DNA of 64,000 bases from Faeciplasma sp964650705 (GCA_964650705.1 CAZYUJ010000001.1:177111-241110), one strand, 5' to 3'; counted from the stretch's first letter, positions 34,679 to 44,103 are shown. The notes: a model not told the origin generated them from the sequence alone. Numbers and translations: made by a program.

Positions 34679-35725
34679 TCACTCTTCCTCCTGCTTATGC
34701 ATGATGTGTATATCCGTAGGAGTAACATTCATGCCGATGATAGAGCCAACCTCCTCGCTTTGTGTCGAATGGATTATCCATTTATATCCCAAAGCGTCAA
34801 CGCTTATCTCATAGTGAACGCCCTTGAAGATGACGTTTTCAACTACGCCGATAATTGCGCCTTGATACTGAGGCACGACCTTAATGTCTTCGGGTCTAAT
34901 AACGACGTCAACAAGCTCATCCTTTTCAAAGCCCTTGTCAACGCACGCAAACTCCTTGCCCGCAAATTCAACCAAGAAGTCACGGCGCATAATGCCGTCG
35001 ATAATATTTGATTCGCCGATAAAGTCCGCAATAAATGCGTTGTTCGGCTCGTTGTATATATCCTGAGGAGTACCGACCTGCTGGATCATACCGTCCTTCA
35101 TAACCACAACGGTATCCGACATCGTCAAAGCTTCCTCCTGATCGTGTGTAACATAAATGAAAGTGATCTCAAGCTCCTGCTGGATGCGCTTGAGTTCGAT
35201 CTGCATTTCTTTTCGAAGCTTTAAGTCGAGTGCGCCCAAAGGCTCGTCCAAGAGAAGCACCTTCGGTCTGTTAACAAGCGCTCTTGCGATAGCGATACGC
35301 TGCTGCTGACCGCCCGAAAGGGAATTGATCGATCGCTTTTCAAAGCCCTCCATATTAACGAGCTTAAGCATTTCTTCAACTCGTGCCTTTATCTCTTTTT
35401 CAGGGAGCTTCTGGATCCTGAGTCCGAATGCAATATTCTCGAAAATGTTCAAGTGAGGGAAAAGCGCATACTTCTGAAAGACTGTATTGACCTGTCTCTT
35501 GTGCGGAGGCAGATCGTTGATTTTCACGCCATTAAAAAATAACTCACCGCTTGCCATTTCAGCAAAGCCACCAATGATACGTAGGGTAGTAGTTTTTCCG
35601 CACCCGGACGGACCTAAAAGTGTAACGAACTGCTTGTCGATAATATCAAGGTTGATGCTCTTAAGGATCTGCTCACCGTCATACTCGACAACAGCATTTC
35701 GTAAGCTGATGATAGTATTTTTCAA
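34679..35725 (-). CDS. potA: Polyamine ABC transporter ATPase
   Basis: 348 residues starting at TTG (35725), with GGGGA about 12 bp upstream. Walker A GPSGCGKTT, Q-loop FQKYALFPH, signature LSGGQQQRIA, Walker B VLLLDEPLGALD and H-loop VTHDQEEA are all present. The C-terminal TOBE-type domain (about 240-348) is regulatory. First gene of potABCD. Confidence 0.96.
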   Translation of the reverse strand: MKNTIISLRNAVVEYDGEQILKSINLDIIDKQFVTLLGPSGCGKTTTLRIIGGFAEMASGELFFNGVKINDLPPHKRQVNTVFQKYALFPHLNIFENIAFGLRIQKLPEKEIKARVEEMLKLVNMEGFEKRSINSLSGGQQQRIAIARALVNRPKVLLLDEPLGALDLKLRKEMQIELKRIQQELEITFIYVTHDQEEALTMSDTVVVMKDGMIQQVGTPQDIYNEPNNAFIADFIGESNIIDGIMRRDFLVEFAGKEFACVDKGFEKDELVDVVIRPEDIKVVPQYQGAIIGVVENVIFKGVHYEISVDALGYKWIIHSTQSEEVGSIIGMNVTPTDIHIMHKQEEE

Positions 35726-35791
35726 TTACATTCTTTGTCCCCTTTTATGTTCAATTTTTTTGACAAATGAACCAACATTTCGTCAACGATA

Positions 35792-35820
35792 ATTATATAC
35801 TAAAAATTCAGTTATTACAA
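35792..35820 (-). promoter_or_regulatory. potABCD promoter
   Basis: Minus strand TTGTAA (35820-35815), 17-bp spacer, consensus TATAAT (35797-35792). Confidence 0.85.
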
Positions 35821-35901
35821 TAGCAATAAATAATTTTTATATTATGACAAAAATAATGAATAAAAATTCAATTCTTTTTTAATATTAAACAAATTTTTCG
35901 G

Positions 35902-35930
35902 TTGAATTTTCCGAGTGATTGATATATAAT
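35902..35930 (+). promoter_or_regulatory. murD promoter
   Basis: TTGAAT (35902-35907), 17-bp spacer, consensus TATAAT (35925-35930). Confidence 0.82.
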
Positions 35931-35980
35931 ATCATTGGATAATAGCGTGAAAACGTAATATAAACAAAGGACTGATTTTT

Positions 35981-37375
35981 GTGACAAAAACCGCACGATT
36001 CTTCGAAACCCTCTCGAGCAAAAAAGTTGCCTTCATAGGAACGGGCGTCAGCCACACCGAGCTCATAAAGCTCTTTTTGCAAAAGGGGATAGACGTCACT
36101 ATTTTGGACAGAAAGACTAAACAGGAATATGATCCCGAGCTCTTCGCTTCCTTCGAGAAAAAGGGCGCCAAGTTCATCTTGGGAGAAAGCTATTTGGATT
36201 CCTTGACTGACTTTGATGTAATATACCGCACTCCCGGCATGTATTACAATCACCCGAAGCTTATAGACGCAAGGCGAGCAGGAGTTGTCATCACCTCTGA
36301 AATGGAATCCTTCTTCGAGCTTTGCCCCTGCAGGATCTTCGCAGTAACAGGATCTGACGGCAAGACCACCACTACGACCCTCATCTCCGAGTTCTTAAAG
36401 ACTCAGGGCTTCAAGGTCTGGCTTGGCGGAAATATCGGAAAAGCGCTTCTGCCGAGGATCGAATCCATCTCTGAATCGGATGTCGCTGTCGTGGAGCTTT
36501 CAAGCTTCCAGCTCATCTCGATGCGCTCCTCACCTGATATTGCCGTGATCACAAACATCGCTCCCAATCACCTCGATGTTCACTCAACTATGGAAGAATA
36601 CATCGGCGCGAAGTGTAATCTTTTGGACCATCAGAGCGCCTTCTCCCGCACGGTTTTGAATCTTGATAACGAAGAGACTATGAAGCTCTCGAGCCGTGTA
36701 CGCGGAAGCCTTTCTTTATTCTCAAGAAAGGAAAACGTTCATGTCGGCGCATTTTTGGACAGCGACCAAAATCTTTGCTATTCCGACGGCAGAAAGACCA
36801 CGACTATAATCAACGCAAAGGATATCAAGCTTCCCGGTGTCCATAACGTCGAAAACTATCTCGCTGCGATTTCCGCAGTTTGGGGTGACGTTTCGACCGC
36901 TTCGATATGCAAGGTTGCCCGCAACTTCGGCGGAGTTGAACATAGGATCGAATTCGTCCGTGAGCTTGACGGAGTCAAGTATTATAATGACTCTATCGCT
37001 TCCAACCCCACACGTGTTATAGCAGGTCTTAGATCGTTCGACAGAAAAATGATAATCATCGCAGGAGGATATGACAAGCTCATCCCGTTTGAGCCTCTCG
37101 CTGAGCCTGTCAACGCTCACGTTAAGCTTTTGATATTGATGGGTGTTACAGCCGATAAGATCGAGCGTGCCGTGACAGACACTCCGCTTTATGACCCCAA
37201 TGAGCTCGAGATCCTGCGTGCATCCTCGATGGAAGAAGCAGTCTCTTTGGCAAGACAAAACGCCGAAGCAGGCGATATCGTTTCGCTTTCCCCCGCTTGC
37301 GCTTCGTTTGATATGTATCCCAATTTCGAAGCAAGAGGAAAGCACTTCAAGAGTATAGTAAACGGGCTGAAATAA
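35981..37375 (+). CDS. murD: UDP-N-acetylmuramoyl-L-alanine--D-glutamate ligase
   Basis: 464 residues from GTG at 35981, 10 bp after AAAGGA. It adds D-glutamate to the peptidoglycan precursor in the cytosol. The ATP loop AVTGSDGKTTTTTL, the NHLDVHST region and KYYNDSIASNPTRV are conserved. Its stop shares one base with the start of the GNAT gene (TAATG). Confidence 0.96.
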   Translation: MTKTARFFETLSSKKVAFIGTGVSHTELIKLFLQKGIDVTILDRKTKQEYDPELFASFEKKGAKFILGESYLDSLTDFDVIYRTPGMYYNHPKLIDARRAGVVITSEMESFFELCPCRIFAVTGSDGKTTTTTLISEFLKTQGFKVWLGGNIGKALLPRIESISESDVAVVELSSFQLISMRSSPDIAVITNIAPNHLDVHSTMEEYIGAKCNLLDHQSAFSRTVLNLDNEETMKLSSRVRGSLSLFSRKENVHVGAFLDSDQNLCYSDGRKTTTIINAKDIKLPGVHNVENYLAAISAVWGDVSTASICKVARNFGGVEHRIEFVRELDGVKYYNDSIASNPTRVIAGLRSFDRKMIIIAGGYDKLIPFEPLAEPVNAHVKLLILMGVTADKIERAVTDTPLYDPNELEILRASSMEEAVSLARQNAEAGDIVSLSPACASFDMYPNFEARGKHFKSIVNGLK

Positions 37376-38115
37376 TGATAAAACGCATTGAAAATCTTGA
37401 CGGGTTCAAGCTCGATCTTCGTGACAGCCACTATTCAAGACTTATCCTGTCGCATATAAAAACCTATGGCACCGATTTCGATTTTTGTGAGATCTTCGAG
37501 ATATCTTCTGCCAGAAAACAGGTCGGCTACATCGTTTGCTTCAACTCTTCGATGGTCGCCGATATCACCGAAAACGCACACGTCACCCAAGCCTGTAAGC
37601 GTGAGGTCAAGGAGTTTGTCGCTTTCAAATCTCCCGTGAGTGTCGAGATATGCCCCGAGCTTTGTACAAAAATGGGCTTTTGGGGATATTCAAAGATAAA
37701 GCGGACTTTCTTTGAGATCATCAAAGGGGAGGATAGCGTAGACCTTAACCTCGAAACCGATTACGATGCCGTATTCTCCACTGTTTTTGATTCCTCAAAG
37801 GACAGCTTCGGACTTTGGCTGACGGATACGGTCAGGCGCGTTAACCGCAATCTTTCTCGGCTCTATTCATATGAGTCGTCGGTTTTGACTGTTCGGTATT
37901 TCTTGAAGAACCGCGCCTATATAACCGATGTCGCCACCCCTGAGTGCGACCGCGGAAAAGGCTATGGCCGTTCGCTTTTGCATAAAACAGCTTTTGTTCT
38001 GGAGAACGAGGGCTATAAGCCGTATTTGACTGCAACCGATGAAACGGCGGGCTATTATCGCTCGCTTTATTTCCCCGAAACGGGACAAGACTATATTTAT
38101 ACACTAAAGGATTAG
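37375..38115 (+). CDS. GNAT family N-acetyltransferase
   Basis: 246 residues. The C-terminal half (about 155-246) has the acetyl-CoA loop DRGKGYGRSLL and YYRSLYFPETG. The N-terminal half is a degenerate GNAT-like domain. Substrate unknown. Tightly coupled to murD and 4 bp before the next gene, so part of the murD operon. Confidence 0.82.
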   Translation: MIKRIENLDGFKLDLRDSHYSRLILSHIKTYGTDFDFCEIFEISSARKQVGYIVCFNSSMVADITENAHVTQACKREVKEFVAFKSPVSVEICPELCTKMGFWGYSKIKRTFFEIIKGEDSVDLNLETDYDAVFSTVFDSSKDSFGLWLTDTVRRVNRNLSRLYSYESSVLTVRYFLKNRAYITDVATPECDRGKGYGRSLLHKTAFVLENEGYKPYLTATDETAGYYRSLYFPETGQDYIYTLKD

Positions 38116-38119
38116 ACAA

Positions 38120-39388
38120 ATGGAAAACTTTTTTAACATCAACCCCAAGCTTATTGAGCTTGGCAAACGTGCAGAGGATGAATGTAAAGAAATTTTTGCA
38201 CGGATAGACGCTGTTGCCGAGCACAACGGACTCAAGGTATTAAAAGCATTCACCGATAACCGTGTGAGCGAGGTTGCTCTTCACGGCACCACAGGCTATG
38301 GCTACGGCGATGAGGGCAGAGATATTTTGGACAAGGTCTATGCTCAGGCTTTCGGAGGCGAGGATGCACTTGTGCGCCACACTTTCGCGAACGGAACTCA
38401 CACCCTTGCGGTATCCCTTTTCGGCGTGCTGCGCCCCGGGGACAAGCTCTTGATGCTCTGCGGCGCTCCCTATGACACCTTGGAAGAGATAATCGGAAAG
38501 AGGGGAGAGAAGGGCAACGGTTCATTAAAGGACTTCGGAATCGAATATGAAGAGGTCGAGCTTTTGTCAAACGGAATGCCCGACCTTGAACGCATTAAAG
38601 AGCGTGTAAAGGATGCAAAGGTCGCCTATATCCAGCGCTCAAGAGGATATTCCACCCGTCCGTCATATACCGTTTCGGATATCGAAACGATGGTCAAGGC
38701 TGTCCGTGAATCAAACCCCGATGCATATATTCTTGTCGATAACTGCTACGGCGAATTTGTAGAAGATAAAGAGCCTTTGGATGTCGGAGCTGATCTTATC
38801 ATGGGTTCGCTCATCAAGAATCCCGGCGGCGGAATCGCCTCAACAGGCGGCTACATCGCCGGCAGACGTGAACTTGTGGAAAAATGTGCAGACAGACTTA
38901 CTTGTGTCGGAATGGGGAAGGAGATCGGTGCTACTATCCACCAAAACCGAGAGATGTTCCTTGGCTTCTTCCTTGCTCCTCAAACCGTCGCAAATGCCGT
39001 TAAAACAAGCGAATTTGCTTGCAAGCTGTTTGAGCTTTTGGGCTTTGAGACCCTCCCGAAAGCAGGAGAACCCAGAGCTGATATCATTTGCTCGCTTCTC
39101 TTAAAGAACGAAAAAACGCTGACTTCCTTCGTCAAGGGAATCCAAAAGGGCGCCCCCGTCGATAGCTTCGTAACTCCCGAAGCTTGGGATATGCCCGGAT
39201 ATGACAGCAAGGTCATCATGGCAGCAGGTGCATTCACAATGGGCTCTTCCATCGAGCTTTCTGCAGATGCTCCCATCCGTGAGCCGTTTGCTGCTTGGCT
39301 TCAGGGCGGAATTACCTATCCCAGCGGAAAAATGGGCGTTTTGCTCGCCGCTCAGCAAATGCTCGATGACGGCACGCTTTCGCTTTAA
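38120..39388 (+). CDS. Methionine gamma-lyase-like PLP enzyme (YnbB / aluminium-resistance family)
   Basis: 422 residues. Fold-type I PLP enzyme: SEVALHGTTGYGYGDEGRD at the N-terminus and the PLP lysine in MGSLIKNPGGGIASTGGYI. It belongs to the family labelled aluminium resistance protein or methionine gamma-lyase family. The true reaction is not established. Followed by two GC-rich repeats before hprK. Confidence 0.88.
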   Translation: MENFFNINPKLIELGKRAEDECKEIFARIDAVAEHNGLKVLKAFTDNRVSEVALHGTTGYGYGDEGRDILDKVYAQAFGGEDALVRHTFANGTHTLAVSLFGVLRPGDKLLMLCGAPYDTLEEIIGKRGEKGNGSLKDFGIEYEEVELLSNGMPDLERIKERVKDAKVAYIQRSRGYSTRPSYTVSDIETMVKAVRESNPDAYILVDNCYGEFVEDKEPLDVGADLIMGSLIKNPGGGIASTGGYIAGRRELVEKCADRLTCVGMGKEIGATIHQNREMFLGFFLAPQTVANAVKTSEFACKLFELLGFETLPKAGEPRADIICSLLLKNEKTLTSFVKGIQKGAPVDSFVTPEAWDMPGYDSKVIMAAGAFTMGSSIELSADAPIREPFAAWLQGGITYPSGKMGVLLAAQQMLDDGTLSL

Positions 39389-39443
39389 CGGCTCGGCACG
39401 AAACCGCACTCTGTCTTCGACAGGCGCGCTTTCACGCCTCGCC
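39388..39443. repeat. GC-rich structured intergenic repeat, type B copy 2
   Basis: Left arm GGCACGAAACCGCACT, perfect tip CTGTC-TTC-GACAG, right arm GCGCGCTTTCACGCC. It begins at the last base of the preceding stop codon. Confidence 0.86.
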
Positions 39444-39479
39444 TAATACTGCTGTCACTCACTACCGATGACTCACCCC

Positions 39480-39553
39480 GCTTGCGGCTCCACCCGCCAC
39501 CGACTCTCGCCCCTTCGGCGCAAGAGCTCCGCTGTCGGACGTCGCCCGCAAGC
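39480..39553. repeat. GC-rich structured intergenic repeat, type F
   Basis: Nested inverted repeats: GCTTGCGG with CCGCAAGC (39480-39487 / 39546-39553), CCGAC with GTCGG (39500-39504 / 39534-39538), and an apex of CTCT/AGAG and CGCC/GGCG. The whole folds as one long hairpin just upstream of the hprK ribosome site. Confidence 0.75.
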
Positions 39554-39586
39554 TCACATAAATCAAAACAAAAAGGAGACACTATC

Positions 39587-40546
39587 ATGGCAGAAAAATA
39601 TAGCATATCCCTTGCGGCACTCGCACAAGAACTCGAGCTTGAAACTCTGTACGCTCCTCGAAGCCTCGACACTTTATTTGTCAACAACAACGATATCAAC
39701 CGCCCCGGCTTGCAGTTAACGGGATTCTATAACTATTTCAATGCTGAAAAGATCCAGATCTGCGGAAATACGGAATTTGCATACCTCGAGCGCCTTTCGG
39801 TACAGGACAGAACTGATGTTCTGTATGAGTTCTTCTCATACAAATTCCCTGCGCTCATCATCACCCGCAGTCACGAGCCTTTCCCCGAAATGCTTGAAGC
39901 TGCCGAGCAATACGGCGTTCCCGTTTTGAGAACCGAGCTTGACACCTCGGACACTATGGCTCGCTCGATCGCTTTCTTGAACCTCAACCTCGCCCAGCGC
40001 ATCACGCGCCACGGCGTTCTGATCGAGATCTACGGTGAAGGTGTACTGATCGTCGGCGAAAGCGGCGTAGGTAAATCTGAAACCGCTATCGAGCTTATAA
40101 AGCGCGGTCACCGCCTCGTTGCAGATGATGCCGTCGAGATCAAAAAGGTCTCTGCCATCTCGCTCGTCGGTTCCTCTCCCGATAACATCCGCCACTTTAT
40201 CGAGCTTAGAGGTATCGGAATCATCAATGCCCGCCGTCTATACGGTATGGGCGCCGTAAAGATGACTGAAAAGATTGATCTCGTTGTCAAGCTCGAGCCA
40301 TGGGATTCCGAAAAGGTATACGACCGCATGGGCGTTGACAGCGAATATACGAGCATTTTGGGAGTTAAGGTTCCTTCGCTCACCATCCCCGTAAAGCCGG
40401 GCAGAAATACTGCCGTTATTCTTGAGGTTGCCGCAATGAACAACCGTCAAAAGAAGATGGGCTATAATGCCGCACAGGAGCTTTTGGGCAACTTGGGCCT
40501 TGATATGCAGGGCAAGGAAACTGTTTCTAATTGGGAAGATTTCTGA
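39587..40546 (+). CDS. hprK: HPr kinase/phosphorylase
   Basis: 319 residues from the ATG at 39587 with AAAAGGAG. It phosphorylates and dephosphorylates HPr at serine, the switch for carbon catabolite repression in Gram-positives. His142 in RITRHG, Walker A GESGVGKS (157-164) and the signature ELRGIGIINARRLYG are present. The upstream frame runs into a repeat and is not coding. The PHP gene starts 1 bp after its stop. Confidence 0.97.
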   Translation: MAEKYSISLAALAQELELETLYAPRSLDTLFVNNNDINRPGLQLTGFYNYFNAEKIQICGNTEFAYLERLSVQDRTDVLYEFFSYKFPALIITRSHEPFPEMLEAAEQYGVPVLRTELDTSDTMARSIAFLNLNLAQRITRHGVLIEIYGEGVLIVGESGVGKSETAIELIKRGHRLVADDAVEIKKVSAISLVGSSPDNIRHFIELRGIGIINARRLYGMGAVKMTEKIDLVVKLEPWDSEKVYDRMGVDSEYTSILGVKVPSLTIPVKPGRNTAVILEVAAMNNRQKKMGYNAAQELLGNLGLDMQGKETVSNWEDF

Positions 40547-40547
40547 T

Positions 40548-41279
40548 ATGATAATTCAAGCAGATATGCACACGCACACCATTGCGTCAACACACGCCTA
40601 TTCAACCATAACCGAAAACTGCCTTCACGCGAGTGAGATCGGACTTAAAGCGATCGCAATGACTGATCACGCCATGCAAATGCCCGATTCTCCTCACTAT
40701 TGGCACTTCGGAAATTTGAGAGTTTTGCCCCGCACCATTCACGGAGTTACCGTTCTTAAAGGTGCTGAGGTCAACATATATAACTATAACGGCGATCTGG
40801 ATATGACCGATGACGAGCTTAAAAAGCTCGAATGGGTCGTGGCATCATATCATAAATACACCTTCCCTGATTTTGCTCCTGCCGATCCGAGAGTTGTCAC
40901 CGACGGATATCTTAAGGCTATTCAGAATCCGTATATCGACGTTATCGGTCACCCGACCACCGATTTCTTCCCCTTTGAGCACGAGCGTGCGATAAAAGCG
41001 TTCAAGGAATACGACAAGCTTATCGAGATCAACGAAAGCTCAATAAACCGCAAGCCGGGCGCGAAAACGACCGTCATACCTGTTTTGCAGCTCTGTAAGA
41101 AGCTTGAGGTCCCCGTGATCGTCAATTCCGACGCTCATTTCTGGACGGAAGTGGGTTCAACGCCCGTTGCCGAACAGATCCTTCGTGAGCTTGATTTCCC
41201 GACACACCTTATCGTCAACTCGAATTGGGAAACTCTTCGCCAAAGGATTCTTAAAAAGCATCCAAACCTAGATATATAA
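40548..41279 (+). CDS. PHP-domain phosphatase/hydrolase (YcdX-like)
   Basis: 243 residues. Metal-binding motifs DMHTHTIAS (6-14), TDHAMQMPDS, the glutamate in LKGAEVNIY, GHPTTDF and VNSDAHFW match the PHP family with a trinuclear zinc site. A phosphatase or related hydrolase. Coupled to hprK by a TGAT-ATG junction. Confidence 0.88.
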   Translation: MIIQADMHTHTIASTHAYSTITENCLHASEIGLKAIAMTDHAMQMPDSPHYWHFGNLRVLPRTIHGVTVLKGAEVNIYNYNGDLDMTDDELKKLEWVVASYHKYTFPDFAPADPRVVTDGYLKAIQNPYIDVIGHPTTDFFPFEHERAIKAFKEYDKLIEINESSINRKPGAKTTVIPVLQLCKKLEVPVIVNSDAHFWTEVGSTPVAEQILRELDFPTHLIVNSNWETLRQRILKKHPNLDI

Positions 41280-41298
41280 CCCGAAAGGAACGAATTTG

Positions 41299-42219
41299 AT
41301 GAACCACGCACAAAAGCTGTCGCTGATCAAATCCATGGCGGCATCATACGGCTGCAAGATCCAAATATATGAACCGCTATCTTCGCACACCTCCTTCAAG
41401 GTAGGAGGCAGGTGCGACATGATCATATATCCCAACAGCGCCGATGCTCTTATCGAGATGTATTCAAAGTGTAAAGAGATATCACTTAACACATACATCC
41501 TCGGCAACGGCACAAACGTCCTTTTCACGGATAGGGGATTCAGAGGAGTCATATTCATCATTTCTCACGAAATGGGAGATATATCTGTAAGCGGCAACAA
41601 GCTTACCGCAAGTGCGGGAGCATCTCTTAAAAAGCTCTGCCAAACCGCACTGGATAACGGTTTGACAGGCCTTGAGTTCGCATACGGCATCCCCGGAACT
41701 GTCGGCGGAGCTGTATATATGAACGCCGGTGCATACGGCGGCGAGATGAAGCAGGTCGTCAAAGAGGTCGCCGCTGTCGACAGCCTTGGCAAGCTAAAGA
41801 CCTTTACAACCGATCAGCTTGATCTTAGCTACCGCAAAAGCGTTTTCACCGATGCTGACTATGTAATTTTATCTGCAACCGTCGAATTGACCGAAGGTGA
41901 CAAGTGCGAGATCAGATCAAAGATGGATGAATTGATGTTACGCCGAAAAGACAAGCAGCCGCTTGAGTATCCTTCCGCAGGATCGACCTTCAAACGCCCC
42001 GAAGGGACGTATGCCGGTCTTGTTATCGAGCAAAGCGGATTGAAAGGATATTCGGTCGGCGGAGCACAGGTCAGCGAGAAGCACGCCAATTTTGTCATCA
42101 ACAAGGGCGGTGCCACAGCAAGCGACATAATCACACTTATCGAAGACGTTAAGCGCATCGTCAAAGAAAAAACCGGCTATGACCTTGAATGTGAGGTCAA
42201 GCTGATCAAGGATATGTAA
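41299..42219 (+). CDS. murB: UDP-N-acetylenolpyruvoylglucosamine reductase
   Basis: 306 residues. FAD enzyme reducing UDP-GlcNAc-enolpyruvate to UDP-MurNAc. SHTSFKVGGRCD, LGNGTNVLF, GIPGTVGGAVYMNAGAYGGE and the catalytic serine in AGSTFKRPEG are present. A TTG one codon upstream is an alternative start. It lies 19 bp after the PHP gene. Confidence 0.97.
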   Translation: MNHAQKLSLIKSMAASYGCKIQIYEPLSSHTSFKVGGRCDMIIYPNSADALIEMYSKCKEISLNTYILGNGTNVLFTDRGFRGVIFIISHEMGDISVSGNKLTASAGASLKKLCQTALDNGLTGLEFAYGIPGTVGGAVYMNAGAYGGEMKQVVKEVAAVDSLGKLKTFTTDQLDLSYRKSVFTDADYVILSATVELTEGDKCEIRSKMDELMLRRKDKQPLEYPSAGSTFKRPEGTYAGLVIEQSGLKGYSVGGAQVSEKHANFVINKGGATASDIITLIEDVKRIVKEKTGYDLECEVKLIKDM

Positions 42220-42237
42220 TATAAAGAAGGTGAATCA

Positions 42238-43092
42238 ATGAAGATCGTTGTCGTAACGGGAATGTCGGGCGCGGGAAAATCAAGCGCCATAAACTTTTTC
42301 GAGGATATGGGATACTACTGCATCGACAATATGCCGCCTGAGCTTCTTGTTAAATTCACAGAGCTCATCTCAAATTCCGACTCGATGATCGACAAAATAG
42401 CTGTCGCTGTCGATATGCGTTCCGGTGAAATGTTTGACCGTCTTGAGGATAGCGTCAATGAGCTGAAAATTTCAGGAGTCGATGTCAGCATTTTGTTCAT
42501 TGATTGCGATAACGACAAGCTCCTTTCACGCTATAAGGAGACACGCCGCAAGCACCCTCTTGATGCCGAGGCTTCGGGCAATCTTGTCGCTGCAATCGAC
42601 ATAGAAAGAAAAGCAACCGCCCACGCTCGTGATATCGCAGATTTTTATATAGATTCGACTAATCTAAAGGTCGCACAGTTTAAAGAACAGCTCCGTGAGG
42701 TCTTCTTTGAACGTGAATCGGGAATGATCATAAACGTCATCTCCTTTGGCTTCAAATATGGCTATGCCAAGGACGCTGACCTTGTTTTCGACGTCAGATG
42801 CCTGCCGAATCCCTTCTATATCCAAGACCTGAAGCACAAAACAGGATTAGATGACGACGTATATAACTATGTCTTCGGATTTGATGAAGCAAATACTTTG
42901 TTTTCAAAGCTCGAAGACCTTGTTACATATCTTATCCCTCTATATAAGTCGGAGGGTAAGTTCCGCCTCACAATAGCGTTTGGCTGTACAGGCGGAAAGC
43001 ATCGCAGCGTCAGCTTCGCAAGACGTCTGGCACAAGCACTCAAAGAAAAAGGACTTAATGTAAGACAGGAACACAGACATATTGAGTTTTAA
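42238..43092 (+). CDS. rapZ: RNase adapter / nucleotide-binding protein RapZ (YvcJ)
   Basis: 284 residues. Walker A GMSGAGKSSA near the N-terminus and the C-terminal domain with SFGFKYG, DVRCLPNPFY and GCTGGKHRSV. In Gram-positives YvcJ binds GTP and links cell-wall sugar metabolism with other processes. The usual next gene yvcK is missing: whiA starts 3 bp later. Confidence 0.95.
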   Translation: MKIVVVTGMSGAGKSSAINFFEDMGYYCIDNMPPELLVKFTELISNSDSMIDKIAVAVDMRSGEMFDRLEDSVNELKISGVDVSILFIDCDNDKLLSRYKETRRKHPLDAEASGNLVAAIDIERKATAHARDIADFYIDSTNLKVAQFKEQLREVFFERESGMIINVISFGFKYGYAKDADLVFDVRCLPNPFYIQDLKHKTGLDDDVYNYVFGFDEANTLFSKLEDLVTYLIPLYKSEGKFRLTIAFGCTGGKHRSVSFARRLAQALKEKGLNVRQEHRHIEF

Positions 43093-43095
43093 ATT

Positions 43096-44043
43096 ATGGC
43101 AAGAGTATCAAACACAGAAACATTTTCATATAAAGTTAAATCCGAAGCTGCGAGCAGCATCACGGGCAGAAAGCGCTGTGACGCCTGTCTTTTGGGCATG
43201 CTTTTGTTTTGCAACACGCTTGAAAGCGACGAAATAATCTTCCAAACGGAAAATGATGTTGTCCGTGATCTTTTCATCCGCTTGGTGAATCACGCAACCG
43301 AAAATGAAAAGACAGTAACCGTCACTGAGATAAAAAAGCGAGGAAGACCAAGACTTCATTCTCTAAGAATAGACAAGCCCTCGCTTTGCCGTGCAGTATT
43401 TGAAAGAGTTGGGATAGATCCCAACCATCCGTCGCGCTTCTTTTCGGATAATAAGCTTCCGAAAGAAAAGGACTTGGGCGCCTTCGTTGCAGGCGCTTTC
43501 TTAACCTGTGGAAGCGTTTTGAAGCCTGAAAGTGAATATCACCTCGAATTCGTGATGAGTCAGCTTTGCCTTTGTAACGATCTCGGTCAGATGTTCATCG
43601 ACCGCTTGGGGATCTTGGGAAAATACACTCAAAGAAAATCCTCACACATCATGTACTTAAAGGAAAGCGAGCATATCGAGGATGTTCTGACGCTCATCGG
43701 CGCTCCCTTGAGTGCTTTGGAGATAATGAATGTCAAGATCCTAAAGGACGTGAGAAATCATGTTAACCGTGCCGCTAACTGTGATATTGCAAACGCTGAA
43801 AAACAGTCGCGTTCGTCTCAGCGTCAGATAGATGCTATATCCGTTATCGAACGGAGTGAGGGCGGACTTTCTCAGCTCTCCGATGAGCTCCGTGAGATAG
43901 CTGAAATGCGTCTTGAAAACCCGGATTTCACACTCGCTGAGATCGCTGAAGCTTTTGACCCGCCGTTGTCCAGATCGGGTGCGAACCATCGCTTCAAGCG
44001 CCTTGAGCAAATAGCTGACGAGCTTTCAAAAAAGACTGTTTAA
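43096..44043 (+). CDS. whiA: Sporulation/division regulator WhiA
   Basis: 315 residues. N-terminal LAGLIDADG-homing-endonuclease-like half (DACLLGMLLF and DLGAFVAGAFLTCGSV) and C-terminal DNA-binding half (NRAANCDIANAEKQ, TLAEIAEAFDPPLSRSGANHR). WhiA affects cell division and chromosome segregation. Directly follows rapZ. Confidence 0.95.
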   Translation: MARVSNTETFSYKVKSEAASSITGRKRCDACLLGMLLFCNTLESDEIIFQTENDVVRDLFIRLVNHATENEKTVTVTEIKKRGRPRLHSLRIDKPSLCRAVFERVGIDPNHPSRFFSDNKLPKEKDLGAFVAGAFLTCGSVLKPESEYHLEFVMSQLCLCNDLGQMFIDRLGILGKYTQRKSSHIMYLKESEHIEDVLTLIGAPLSALEIMNVKILKDVRNHVNRAANCDIANAEKQSRSSQRQIDAISVIERSEGGLSQLSDELREIAEMRLENPDFTLAEIAEAFDPPLSRSGANHRFKRLEQIADELSKKTV

Positions 44044-44045
44044 CT

Positions 44046-44103
44046 CCGCTCGGCACGAAACGCCACTCGCACTCCGTGCGGCGGCGTTCCACGCCTCGCT
44101 CCC
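44046..44103. repeat. GC-rich structured intergenic repeat, type B copy 3
   Basis: Left arm GGCACGAAACGCCACT, perfect tip CGCAC-TCC-GTGCG, right arm GCGGCGTTCCACGCC. The middle of the stem reads CGC against GCG here, where copies 1-2 have CCG and CGC. Lies 3 bp after the whiA stop. Confidence 0.87.

Noticed and set aside
39385..39699. Minus frame and a long N-terminal extension of hprK
   Set aside because: Both are repeat-derived. A strong ribosome site fixes the hprK start at 39587.
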